7,160 nt of DNA from a bacterium (GCA_021784715.1 JAJYHP010000081.1:1-7160); one strand, 5' to 3'; positions 1-6,854 are shown, counted from the first letter of the stretch. Notes: generated by a model from the sequence alone, not told the origin. Numbers and translations are program-made.

Positions 1-993
1 ACGTGCGGCAGGAAGGCGTGCTTTCGCGCCCTGCCAGGTGAGAAAGCCGACGACTTTGTACGCGTATCCGAGGATCGTAATCGATAACCAGCCGAGCAGC
101 GCAAGCGCGATCGCCGAGGGAGCTATTCCGGGAATCCAGGTAGCGATGAACGCCGTCAGGGCCGCAGCGACGGCGAACGACCATGCGACGCGACCGTATT
201 GTAAGCTCACATCGAGGCGTGCGCGCAAACGCGAGGCGATCGTCTTGAGGTGCTGTGCGCCCAGCGTTACCAGTGCGACGACGATCGTGGCGAGGCCGGT
301 GCGCGTACCGATCGTCGATCCGGCAAGCGAGAACGCGGCAACGATGACGCCGAGTGCGGCACCCCACGCGGGTGCCCAATGCCCGTAACGCTCTGCATGC
401 GCGATCGCAAACATCGGCACGAACCGATACGAAATCGTGATAACGAGCATGCCGGCAAAGCCGCCGATCGCGAGCATCGCATGGATCGGAGCGATCGAGA
501 GTGCCGAAGATATGCCCGCGAAGCCGGCGAGTTGCCCGGCCATCGCGGCGCCGATTCCCACGGCGCTTAAAAAGGCCGCGAGCGCGATTGCGAGCAGGGT
601 GCGCGTACGGCGCTCGCTGCGTCCGCGAGCGAGACGATAGATGCCCCAACCGACCCAAACGATCGCGCTGGCTGCAAGAACGACTGCTGCGGCCGCGAAG
701 GTCGGCGCGCCGTAAAAGCCTACGATGAGAAAAACAAAACCAACGGCGAAGGAGAGGGCGAGTGCCGTTACGCTACCTGCATGCGCGTTCGGTGCGTGCG
801 TCAGCACCGGGAGCAGTTGATTGAGTGCGCCGATCGCGGTAAGAACGATAAAGGCCGCAAATGCATGCAGTGCCCCGAGCGTCGGGCCGGTCGTGACGAG
901 CAGGGTGCAGCCCGCAAGATAGAACGCGAGCGCGAGGGCGATGGCCAATTCACTGCCGCGCGGATCGTTCCGGAGCGATGCGTCGCCGATCAC
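1..993 (-). CDS. Polytopic membrane protein, NnrS / heme-copper oxidase subunit I-like (3' end off the window)
   Basis: The minus-strand frame is open from the ATG at 1020 to base 1 (340 codons) and continues past the left edge, so the C-terminus is missing. It is very rich in Ala, Leu, Ile and Val and shows about ten membrane segments. Numbered from that ATG they lie near residues 24-42, 47-72, 84-103, 107-129, 140-165, 177-200, 217-235, 241-255, 277-296 and 301-322. One pattern recurs: a His opening a helix, a Gly-rich stretch, then a Pro-ended helix (H52 to P71; H180 to P202, with Y198-R199). A related helix without His or Pro (GWLSITILGYAYKVVGF) follows at 310-326. This resembles the heme-binding helices of NnrS and oxidase subunit I-like proteins, so a heme, copper or NO-related role is possible but unproven. 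I chose the GTG at 993, which forms a GTGA overlap with the DUF2249 stop codon. The ATG at 1020 is the alternative. Neither start has a clear ribosome binding site. Confidence 0.75.
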   Translation of the reverse strand, partial: MIGDASLRNDPRGSELAIALALAFYLAGCTLLVTTGPTLGALHAFAAFIVLTAIGALNQLLPVLTHAPNAHAGSVTALALSFAVGFVFLIVGFYGAPTFAAAAVVLAASAIVWVGWGIYRLARGRSERRTRTLLAIALAAFLSAVGIGAAMAGQLAGFAGISSALSIAPIHAMLAIGGFAGMLVITISYRFVPMFAIAHAERYGHWAPAWGAALGVIVAAFSLAGSTIGTRTGLATIVVALVTLGAQHLKTIASRLRARLDVSLQYGRVAWSFAVAAALTAFIATWIPGIAPSAIALALLGWLSITILGYAYKVVGFLTWQGAKARLPAAR

Positions 994-1223
994 GCCGTTC
1001 GCGTAAAGAGAATCCGCCATTCATCGGGAGCGACCTCATCGGCGGAATAGGTGAACCCCATCCGTTTCATCACGCCGAAGAGCGGAATCGGTTCGAAAGA
1101 GTTCACCAACAGGAAAGCGTCGTCGGGCCCGAGGGAGCCGACGGCGTCCATGATTGCCTGGAACGGCTCCTCACCGCGCTCGTGGAAAGGGCGGACATCG
1201 AGTTCGACGGTGCGCGTTGCCAT
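990..1223 (-). CDS. DUF2249 domain protein, 77 aa
   Basis: This small soluble protein is a single DUF2249 domain. The family pattern is visible: an N-terminal ELDVRPF strand, a helix (EPFQAIMDAV), a central LLVNSFEPIPLF segment matching the usual 'ELVNDHDPKPL' core, and a C-terminal DEWRILFTR strand with the typical Trp. There are no cysteines or membrane segments. DUF2249 proteins are often found beside denitrification, NO-detoxification or hemerythrin genes, but their biochemical role is not established. The gene is followed by the membrane protein, with a GTGA overlap at 990-993, so the two are probably co-transcribed and translationally coupled. The start is the ATG at 1223. It is preceded by only a weak purine run, and no other start gives a better fit to the domain. 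Confidence 0.85.
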   Translation of the reverse strand: MATRTVELDVRPFHERGEEPFQAIMDAVGSLGPDDAFLLVNSFEPIPLFGVMKRMGFTYSADEVAPDEWRILFTRTA

Positions 1224-1475
1224 GGACCCATTCTATCGCTTCGACCCCCGGGCGGGATTGACCGAGGTTATAGACAGCGCACAGTGCTGAGAATGCCTCT
1301 GCTGCACAGAACCACCGGCGCACGAATCGTGGACGGCGTTTGGCGGCGTACGGCCGAGCGCCGAGGCATGCGGGGCGGCCGAGTGGGCGCCGGACCCTGG
1401 ACGTGCCCTAGGGCGCCGGCTGGGGGCTCGCCTGTCGAAGAAGCCGTAACGGCGCGCCGCTCCAGGCGGTACTCT
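1224..1475. other. GC-rich intergenic region between the divergent DUF2249 gene and mqo
   Basis: This 252-bp spacer must hold the promoters of two divergent transcription units, but no convincing -35/-10 pair was found for either. On the minus strand, TATAAC (1267-1272) and TAGAAT (1231-1236) resemble -10 boxes but lack a good -35. A TTGACC at 1258-1263 on the plus strand lacks a -10 at the right distance. The part nearer mqo holds two short direct repeats, CGGCCGAG (1351-1358 and 1376-1383) and GGGCGCCGG (1385-1393 and 1411-1419), spaced 25 and 26 bp apart. The plus frame is open through the whole spacer in phase with mqo, but there is no sign of conserved protein there. Confidence 0.5.
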
Positions 1476-2966
1476 ATGGTGGCTATGCCTGAGAAACAGA
1501 GAGATATCGTCTTAGTCGGCGCGGGCATCATGAGCGCCACGTTTGCCGCGATGCTCAAAGAGCTCCGCCCAGATATGAGGGTGGAGATCTTCGAAGCGCT
1601 CGATTCGGCCGCACAAGAGAGTACCGACGCATGGAATAACGCCGGAACCGGGCATGCGGCGCTCTGCGAACTGAACTATACGCCGCAGAACGCCGACGGC
1701 AGCGTCGGGATCGCGCGCGCGCTCGCGGTGAACACCCAGTACGATCTTTCGCGGCAATTCTGGGCCTACATGGTCCGCAAGGGCGCGATCGGTCCGCCGG
1801 AATCGTTCATCCACGACGTTCCCCATATCAGCTTTGTGTGGGGGGACGATAACGTTGCGTTCCTGCGCAAGCGGTTTGAGGCGATGAGCGCGCACCACTG
1901 TTTCCGCGGCATGGAGTATAGCGAAGATCGCACCGTCCTCGAACGCTGGATGCCGCTGGTTATGGAGGGTCGCTCGCCCTCACAACGCGTCGCGGCGACG
2001 CGGATGGCAACCGGTACCGACGTGGATTACGGCGAGCTGACGCGTCAGTTGCTCGCGCACGTCCAAAAACTCCCCGACGTTGCGATCTCCTACTCGCATC
2101 GCGTTACCGATCTGCAACGCACCGCCGACGGCGGGTGGCAGGTCAGCGTGCGCGATGTGAAAAGCGGTGCCGTACGCACCGTCTCGACGAGCGCGGTCTT
2201 TCTCGGCGCCGGCGGCGGAGCGCTCTCGCTGCTGCAGCGCTCGGGCATCAAGGAAGGAAAGGGCTTCGGCGGTTTCCCGGTAAGCGGTATCTTTTTACGC
2301 TGCGACGACGAGGCGATCGTCGACCGTCATCTCGGGAAGGTTTACGGAAAGGCTTCGGTCGGCGCGCCGCCGATGTCGGTGCCGCATCTCGATACGCGCT
2401 TTATCGATGGGAAGCGCTCGCTGCTCTTCGGTCCGTACGCGGGCTTCTCGACGAAATTCCTCAAGCACGGTTCCTACGGCGATCTGTTCGGATCGCTCAA
2501 GAACGATAATCTGCGCTCGATGCTCGCCGTCGGCCGCGATAACTTCGATCTCACGAAATATCTCGTCGGCGAAGTGCTGAAATCGAAAGAGAGTAAGTAC
2601 GCGTCGCTGCGCGAGTATTTCCCCGAGGCCGATTCCAAGGATTGGAAGTTTATCGTCGCCGGGCAACGCGTTCAGGTGATTATGCCCGACGAAAAACGCG
2701 GCGGGAAATTGCAATTCGGCACGGAGATCGTCTCCGATAGCGAAGGTTCGCTCGCTGCTGTGCTGGGCGCATCGCCGGGGGCATCGGTCGCCGTCGCGGT
2801 GATGCTCGACGTCATCAAACGGCTCTACGGCGGATCGCTCGATTCGTGGAAGGGCGCGATGACGGAGATGCTGCCGTCGTATGGGCGGTCGATCGCCGAC
2901 GATGCAGCGCTTTGCGAGAGCGTCCGCGCCGATAGCGCGAACGCCCTGCACCTTACAAAGCTTTAA
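1476..2966 (+). CDS. mqo: Malate:quinone oxidoreductase (Mqo), 496 aa
   Basis: Mqo is an FAD enzyme at the inner face of the membrane. It oxidises malate to oxaloacetate in the TCA cycle and passes the electrons to the quinone pool (EC 1.1.5.4). The N-terminal Rossmann motif is IVLVGAGIMSAT (residues 11-22), followed by the Mqo signature NNAGTGHAALCELNYTP (54-70). The C-terminal FAD-contacting region carries AGQRVQVIMP (from about 395) and LGASPGAS (430-437). The length is normal for the family (about 450-550 residues). The frame is open far upstream, but homology begins at residue 10. AGGCGGT at 1464-1470 sits 5 nt before the ATG at 1476, which decides the start; the ATG at 1485 is an alternative. 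The gene stands alone on its strand and is convergent with icd. Confidence 0.96.
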   Translation: MVAMPEKQRDIVLVGAGIMSATFAAMLKELRPDMRVEIFEALDSAAQESTDAWNNAGTGHAALCELNYTPQNADGSVGIARALAVNTQYDLSRQFWAYMVRKGAIGPPESFIHDVPHISFVWGDDNVAFLRKRFEAMSAHHCFRGMEYSEDRTVLERWMPLVMEGRSPSQRVAATRMATGTDVDYGELTRQLLAHVQKLPDVAISYSHRVTDLQRTADGGWQVSVRDVKSGAVRTVSTSAVFLGAGGGALSLLQRSGIKEGKGFGGFPVSGIFLRCDDEAIVDRHLGKVYGKASVGAPPMSVPHLDTRFIDGKRSLLFGPYAGFSTKFLKHGSYGDLFGSLKNDNLRSMLAVGRDNFDLTKYLVGEVLKSKESKYASLREYFPEADSKDWKFIVAGQRVQVIMPDEKRGGKLQFGTEIVSDSEGSLAAVLGASPGASVAVAVMLDVIKRLYGGSLDSWKGAMTEMLPSYGRSIADDAALCESVRADSANALHLTKL

Positions 2967-2974
2967 CCTCGCCG

Positions 2975-4441
2975 CTACTGTCCTTGGCCTAACGAGAAGC
3001 CCGCGACGCCGTCGAAGGTGTAGAGCCCCTCGCACTTGATCGTCTCGAGCCCGACGGCTTCGACCGCGGCCATCAAGCGCGCGATCGAGGCGCCGTCGAC
3101 ACGTTCGTCGCTTTGGAAGCGGCAGCGCCAATGATCGACGCAGCGCGTCGAGGCGCTGGCACGCGGCCACACCTGCGTTCCGCGATTGGTGATCATCGAG
3201 AGTTTCATCGGTCGCGCGTCGATGGCGAGCAATCGCTCCGCGAGTTGCTCGGGCTTTCCATCGTTCCAGTCGATGAAGATATCGACGCCGACGCGCGCTT
3301 TCGCCGGCGGCGCGACGTTTTGCGCGTCGTCATGCTGCTCGGGGAGGATACAACGGCCGATCTCCGGCGACGCAAGGCGCTGCGGGCTTCTCCCAAGACG
3401 TTCGATAACCGCGGAGGCGAAATCTTCGGTGCCGACGCAACGCGCGCTCTGCGCGCCGAAGATATCGCGGGTGTGGATTCCTTCTTCGATCGTGCAGAGC
3501 CATGCATCTTGAATGCGCTTCGCCACCGCGCCCTGGCCGATATGCCCGAGCAGCATCACCGCTGCATTGAGGAGGCCGGAGGGATTGGCGATGCCTTGCC
3601 CGGCGATATCGGGGGCGGATCCGTGAATCGCTTCAAACATCGCAATGTCGTCGCCGATATTTGCCGAGCCCGCCATGCCGACCGAGCCGCAGAGTTCGGC
3701 GGCGATATCGGAGAGAATGTCGCCGTAGAGATTCGGTAGCACGACGACGTCGAAGCGCTCGGGCTGCGTTGCGAGCCGCGCGGCACCGATATCGACGATC
3801 AGGTGCTCGTTCTCGATATCGGGATACTCGCGAGCGATCTCCGTAAAGACGCGATGGAAGAGACCATCGGTAATCTTCATGATGTTATCTTTTGTGAAAC
3901 AGGAAACGCGTTTGCGCCCGTGCGCGCGCGCGTATTCGAAAGCGTAGCGCACGATGCGCTCGCTGCCGCTGCGCGTGATGAGTTTTAGGCACTGCGTTAC
4001 GTCGGCGGTCTGGCGATGCTCGATGCCGCCGTACACGTCTTCCTCGTTCTCGCGGACGATCACCATATCCATCGTGGGATGCAGCGTCGGCACGAACGGG
4101 GCGAGTGCGCGCGCGGGGCGGACGTTGGCGTAGAGGCCGTACATCTTGCGGATGGTGACGTTGAGGCTCTTGTATCCGCCGCCTTGCGGAGTGGTGATCG
4201 GGGCTTTGAGCAGCAACCTGGTCGCCGCGAGGGTCTCGAGCGCTTCGTCGCCGATGCCGCTGGAGAGCCCCGAACGGTAGACCCGCTCGCCGATCTCGAT
4301 GGGCCGGGCCTCGATCTTCGCGCCGGCCGCCGCCAGGATGGCGAGCGTGGCGTCCATGATCTCGGGGCCGATGCCGTCCCCGTGGGCGATGGCGACCGGG
4401 GTGGCGGTGCGAGACTCGGTGAGCGTATCGGCAGTTAGCAC
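2975..4441 (-). CDS. icd: Isocitrate dehydrogenase, long (about 490 aa) bacterial class, probably NADP-dependent
   Basis: This enzyme decarboxylates isocitrate to 2-oxoglutarate in the TCA cycle. The 488-residue product matches the longer IDH class known from Rickettsia and Thermus, not the 416-residue E. coli type. From the GTG start it shows HGDGIGPEIM (20-29), the substrate loop with S92, N94 and R98 in GGGYKSLNVTIRK, and R108 and R130. The catalytic Tyr137 lies in ENEEDVYGGIEHR and Lys184 in TKDNIMK. Metal-binding Asp241 and Asp245 lie in YGDILSD, and the coenzyme loop is EAIHGSAPDIAG (270-281). A separate C-terminal domain follows from about residue 385, ending in the class-typical MITNRG and DHWRCRF segments. 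The upstream ATG at 4486 is rejected because AAGGAG (4449-4454) lies 7 nt before the GTG at 4441 and the conserved core begins shortly after. NADP preference is inferred from the class. Confidence 0.95.
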   Translation of the reverse strand: MLTADTLTESRTATPVAIAHGDGIGPEIMDATLAILAAAGAKIEARPIEIGERVYRSGLSSGIGDEALETLAATRLLLKAPITTPQGGGYKSLNVTIRKMYGLYANVRPARALAPFVPTLHPTMDMVIVRENEEDVYGGIEHRQTADVTQCLKLITRSGSERIVRYAFEYARAHGRKRVSCFTKDNIMKITDGLFHRVFTEIAREYPDIENEHLIVDIGAARLATQPERFDVVVLPNLYGDILSDIAAELCGSVGMAGSANIGDDIAMFEAIHGSAPDIAGQGIANPSGLLNAAVMLLGHIGQGAVAKRIQDAWLCTIEEGIHTRDIFGAQSARCVGTEDFASAVIERLGRSPQRLASPEIGRCILPEQHDDAQNVAPPAKARVGVDIFIDWNDGKPEQLAERLLAIDARPMKLSMITNRGTQVWPRASASTRCVDHWRCRFQSDERVDGASIARLMAAVEAVGLETIKCEGLYTFDGVAGFSLGQGQ

Positions 4442-4448
4442 GGCAGGG

Positions 4449-4454
4449 CTCCTT
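4449..4454 (-). promoter_or_regulatory. Ribosome binding site deciding the icd start
   Basis: Read on the minus strand this is AAGGAG, 7 nt before the GTG at 4441. It argues for the GTG start over the in-frame ATG at 4486, which lies at about the predicted transcription start. Confidence 0.8.
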
Positions 4455-4470
4455 CTATGAATCACAATGC

Positions 4471-4486
4471 ATGAAATCAGTTTCAT
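4471..4486. promoter_or_regulatory. Perfect inverted repeat, candidate operator in the icd / winged-helix regulator control region
   Basis: ATGAAA-TCAG-TTTCAT is a perfect 6-4-6 inverted repeat in the 108-bp gap between divergent genes. It is AT-rich in an otherwise GC-rich window. On the minus strand it begins about 5 bp past the predicted -10 box, so it covers the expected transcription start of icd. A protein bound there would block icd transcription. The adjacent divergent winged-helix gene is the natural candidate for the binding protein; this is inferred from position. Confidence 0.55.
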
Positions 4487-4490
4487 CTAT

Positions 4491-4519
4491 GGTATAACAG
4501 GCAAACCGGCGATGGTCAA
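4491..4519 (-). promoter_or_regulatory. Sigma70-type promoter for icd
   Basis: On the minus strand a TTGACC -35 box (4519-4514) is followed by a 17-bp spacer and a TATACC -10 box (4496-4491). These match consensus at 5/6 and 4/6. Initiation would fall near 4484, giving a leader of about 43 nt that contains the AAGGAG site. On the opposite strand TATAAC (4493-4498) could be a -10 for the regulator gene, but it has no good -35. The two promoters would overlap. Confidence 0.6.
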
Positions 4520-4549
4520 TACCTAAAGCAGCGGTAAAGGAGAGAATCG

Positions 4550-4837
4550 ATGGATGCTCGGTCGGGTTGGACCTTTTTGAGCAACCACGCGCACGTGACG
4601 GTTGCCCTGGCGCAGAACCCCGAGTTGCGCCTGCGAGACCTCGCCGAACAGGTGGGGATCACCGAGCGCGCGGTTGCCCAGATCATCGTCGATCTCGAAG
4701 CAGCGGGGGTCATCTCGCGCGGGCGGGACGGCCGCCGCAACGTCTATACGGTTCATCCTGGGGTGCCGCTGCGTCATCCGCTGGAGAAACATCGCGCGGT
4801 GGGAGATATCCTCAACGTCGTCGTCGGCTCGATGTAA
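4550..4837 (+). CDS. Small winged helix-turn-helix transcriptional regulator, 95 aa
   Basis: This is a stand-alone winged-helix DNA-binding protein of the MarR/ArsR-like fold with no separate ligand domain. The helix-turn-helix covers about residues 26-50 (RLRDLAEQVGITERAVAQII, then VDLEAAG), and the wing is ISRGRDGRRNVYTVHP (55-70). A short C-terminal helix (HPLEKHRAVGDILNVV) probably mediates dimerisation. The N-terminal WTFLSNHAHV is typical of a family of similarly small bacterial regulators. There are no cysteines and only a few scattered histidines, so metal or redox sensing is not evident. AAAGGAG (4536-4542) lies 7 nt before the ATG. The gene is divergent from icd and shares a control region holding a perfect inverted repeat, so autoregulation and control of icd are plausible. 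The ligand or signal is unknown. Confidence 0.88.
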   Translation: MDARSGWTFLSNHAHVTVALAQNPELRLRDLAEQVGITERAVAQIIVDLEAAGVISRGRDGRRNVYTVHPGVPLRHPLEKHRAVGDILNVVVGSM

Positions 4838-4853
4838 GCCGCCTTACGGCGGC
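4838..4853 (+). terminator. Short GC hairpin after the winged-helix regulator gene
   Basis: GCCGCC-TTAC-GGCGGC forms a perfect 6-bp stem that starts at the first base after the regulator's stop codon. No T-tract follows, so it is at best a weak or partial terminator. It lies in the 86-bp gap before the secreted-protein gene. Confidence 0.4.
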
Positions 4854-4923
4854 GGCACGTACGCTCTGATAGGGTCAAGGGGCATATTGCAATCCCTCTT
4901 TACCGAACTCGGAGAAAAGAATT

Positions 4924-5820
4924 ATGAGATTATCCCGATATCTGGCGACCGCGCTTGTCGTTGCCGTTGGAGCGATCGGCGTGCCCGCAGTCGCATCGAT
5001 GATGGCTCCGCCCTCCATCGCGATCCTCGCACCGGCCACCGGCTCGACCGTCCGCGGATCGACGATACCGCTGCGCGTCGCTATCCACAACTATCGCTTG
5101 GAATGTACGAACATGGGAAAAACCAACGTTCCCATACGCGAAGGGCACTACCACGTCATGGTCGACGGGATGGATATGGCGCACCTCGTCGGACCATTCT
5201 GTTCCCCGTCGGTCCAACTCTCGGGGCGCGGGCTCGCTGCGGGCCGTCATACGATCACCGTCGTGCTTGCCACCGATGCGCATGCCATGGCAAGCATGCC
5301 GACGAGCGTCACCTTTAACTATCAGCCGGTCGGTACGAAGCCGCTGCCCGCGCCAATTCGCAACGGCAAGCCGACGGTCACCGTGCTCTCACCCCGTGAT
5401 GGTGCAACCGTTGCCAAGCATTTCACCCTCGCTCTCAACGTGCGGAATTTTCATCTCTCGTGCGGCCTCGAAGGAAAACGCAATATCGCCGGTTGGGGGC
5501 ATATCCACGTCATGGTTCAGCAGGACGGCGAAACCAGTGCCGCTCCGGCGACGCCGTTGTTGGCGATGATGAAAACGCCGATGGGAATGAAAGCTGGAAA
5601 AATGATGATGATGAAGACCGGAATGTCGCGGAGCACGCTGATGTCGATGCTCGGTATGGCTATTCCGGGAATGGTCGGCATGCCGTGCACGAATCGAATC
5701 CCGATCGATCTCTCGAGCTGGCATAACGGCCCGGCCACGGTCATCGTCATGCTCGCGAATAACGACCACATGCCGACGATGGGGGCGGCTCCGGTCGTGC
5801 TCCACGTCAATATCCGCTAG
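4924..5820 (+). CDS. Exported protein with two His/Cys-containing Ig-like domains and a Met-rich insertion, 298 aa
   Basis: No named family is certain. Residues 1-24 form a Sec signal peptide (positive MRLSR, hydrophobic core, AVA before Ser25), so the protein is exported. Two related beta-rich domains follow, at about 30-134 and 150-298. Each has an opening P.(I/V).(I/V)L(A/S)P..G(A/S)TV strand, an N(Y/F)(R/H)L.C segment (C61; C180), a GH(Y/I)HVMV motif (H75/H77; H193/H195), a second Cys (C93; C255) and an (A/P)..(T)(I/V).V.LA strand before a D.H segment. The GHxH motif and layout recall DUF4399-like domains. Domain 2 carries an insertion at 215-253 in which 14 of 39 residues are Met, including four in a row, which suggests Cu(I) or Ag(I) binding. 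GGAG at 4911-4914 lies 9 nt before the ATG. The next gene starts 9 nt after the stop, in the same operon. Confidence 0.85.
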   Translation: MRLSRYLATALVVAVGAIGVPAVASMMAPPSIAILAPATGSTVRGSTIPLRVAIHNYRLECTNMGKTNVPIREGHYHVMVDGMDMAHLVGPFCSPSVQLSGRGLAAGRHTITVVLATDAHAMASMPTSVTFNYQPVGTKPLPAPIRNGKPTVTVLSPRDGATVAKHFTLALNVRNFHLSCGLEGKRNIAGWGHIHVMVQQDGETSAAPATPLLAMMKTPMGMKAGKMMMMKTGMSRSTLMSMLGMAIPGMVGMPCTNRIPIDLSSWHNGPATVIVMLANNDHMPTMGAAPVVLHVNIR

Positions 5821-5829
5821 CGCCTGCAT

Positions 5830-6840
5830 GTGAGTGCTCTGCAGTTTGATCGCGGCGCGGTAGTGGGCGAGGAGGTCGTGCTCTACGTGAGCACGACCTG
5901 CGCCTTCTCTCCGGTGGCCGCCGAGCGCGTCGAGCGGATCATCGCGGAGTATCCCGCGCTGACGCTGAGCGTGCGCGAGAAAGCACGCGCGGCTGTCGAT
6001 GGCGTAGCGCTCGTCGCAACGCCGACGCTCCTCTTTCCCGACGGTCGCCGAATTACCGGAACCCCAAGTGAAGAGCGGCTGCACCGGGTCTTTTCCGAGC
6101 TTCTCGGGAAAAGCTTCCCCATGGCCAACAAGGTCTGGTATATCGAACGAAATCGGCTCTTTCACGGCGTACCAATAGAAGAGATCGAGCGTTTCGCGCA
6201 TCTCTTTCACGAACGCGATTATGACGCAAAAGAGATCGTCTTTTCCGAGGGCGACCTCGGCGATGCCGTTTATCTATTGAAAAGCGGGCACGTGCGGCTT
6301 TTCCGTTCGACCGAGGACGGGAAAGAACTCACGCTCGCGATTTTGGGCCCGGGCGATGTTTTCGGCGAACTCGCGCTCTTCGACGAAAGCCGCCGTCAAA
6401 CGTTTGCCGAAGCTCTCGATGCGGCGCATATTTGTGCGGCCTCCGTCGATGATTTTACGCGGTTGATGGGACATCGTCCAGCGCTGACGATGATGGTCGC
6501 CGGCGAAATGGCGCGCCGAAGGCGGGAGATCGAAACGCGCATTGCCGGCTTGGCGTACGGTTCGGTTCGTGCGCGGCTGCAACACGCGTTGCGCCACCTT
6601 GCGCGCGAACACGGCGAGGCTCGCGAAGGCGGGGAGGTGCGGATCGCGGTGCGGCTCTCGCACCAGGAGCTCGCGCAACTTATCGGCACGTCGCGTGAGA
6701 CCTGCACGCTCGAGCTCGGGAAACTGCAACTCGCCGGCCAACTGCGCGTGGACGACGATCGCAATTTTATCGTTCGGCCAGAGCGCTTGGAACCCGGCGT
6801 GCTCGACCGCGTTCTCGGTCGCGTTACTGGGCGCGCGTAA
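5830..6840 (+). CDS. Crp/Fnr family regulator with N-terminal thioredoxin-like domain, 336 aa
   Basis: Residues about 15-95 form a thioredoxin-like domain: a VVLYVSTTCAFS strand and active site (C24-x-x-S27, no resolving Cys), then VATPTLLF with the expected cis-Pro (P65), PDGRRITG and a C-terminal helix. From residue 98 the protein reads as an ordinary Crp/Fnr regulator. It has NKVWYIERNRLF, a cyclic-nucleotide-type beta-roll (about 110-210) with GPGDVFGELALF and SRRQT in the phosphate-binding position, a long dimer helix, and a helix-turn-helix at about 276-305 containing LIGTSRETC. The Fnr N-terminal iron-sulfur cysteines are absent; only C24, C202 and C292 occur. The frame is unbroken. 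The GTG at 5830 lies 9 nt after the upstream stop and lacks a clear ribosome binding site, so coupling is likely. An internal ATG at 6121 could give a 239-residue standard Crp form. The effector and targets are unknown. Confidence 0.88.
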   Translation: MSALQFDRGAVVGEEVVLYVSTTCAFSPVAAERVERIIAEYPALTLSVREKARAAVDGVALVATPTLLFPDGRRITGTPSEERLHRVFSELLGKSFPMANKVWYIERNRLFHGVPIEEIERFAHLFHERDYDAKEIVFSEGDLGDAVYLLKSGHVRLFRSTEDGKELTLAILGPGDVFGELALFDESRRQTFAEALDAAHICAASVDDFTRLMGHRPALTMMVAGEMARRRREIETRIAGLAYGSVRARLQHALRHLAREHGEAREGGEVRIAVRLSHQELAQLIGTSRETCTLELGKLQLAGQLRVDDDRNFIVRPERLEPGVLDRVLGRVTGRA

Positions 6841-6854
6841 CACTAAACGCAAAA

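Noticed and set aside
978..1475. The mqo reading frame is open for 166 more codons upstream, which would give a 662-residue protein.
   Set aside because: This stretch runs through the DUF2249 gene on the other strand and a GC-rich spacer. It shows no recognisable domain, and the Mqo homology and ribosome binding site start at 1476.
2295..3170. A 291-codon open frame on the minus strand.
   Set aside because: It lies antisense to mqo and the icd 3' end. Its Arg/Ala/Leu-rich product has no domain, which is typical of a shadow of high-GC coding sequence.
3113..3739. A 208-codon plus-strand open frame inside icd.
   Set aside because: It is antisense to strongly conserved IDH sequence and has no recognisable domain.
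3270..3830. Repeated GATATC-containing 7-10-mers within icd.
   Set aside because: They encode Asp-Ile and similar pairs, and the spacing is irregular. This is codon preference, not a repeat array.
5389..6210. A 273-codon open frame on the minus strand with His-rich segments.
   Set aside because: It is antisense to the Met-rich exported protein and the thioredoxin-like domain. The His-rich runs are complements of ATG codons on the plus strand.
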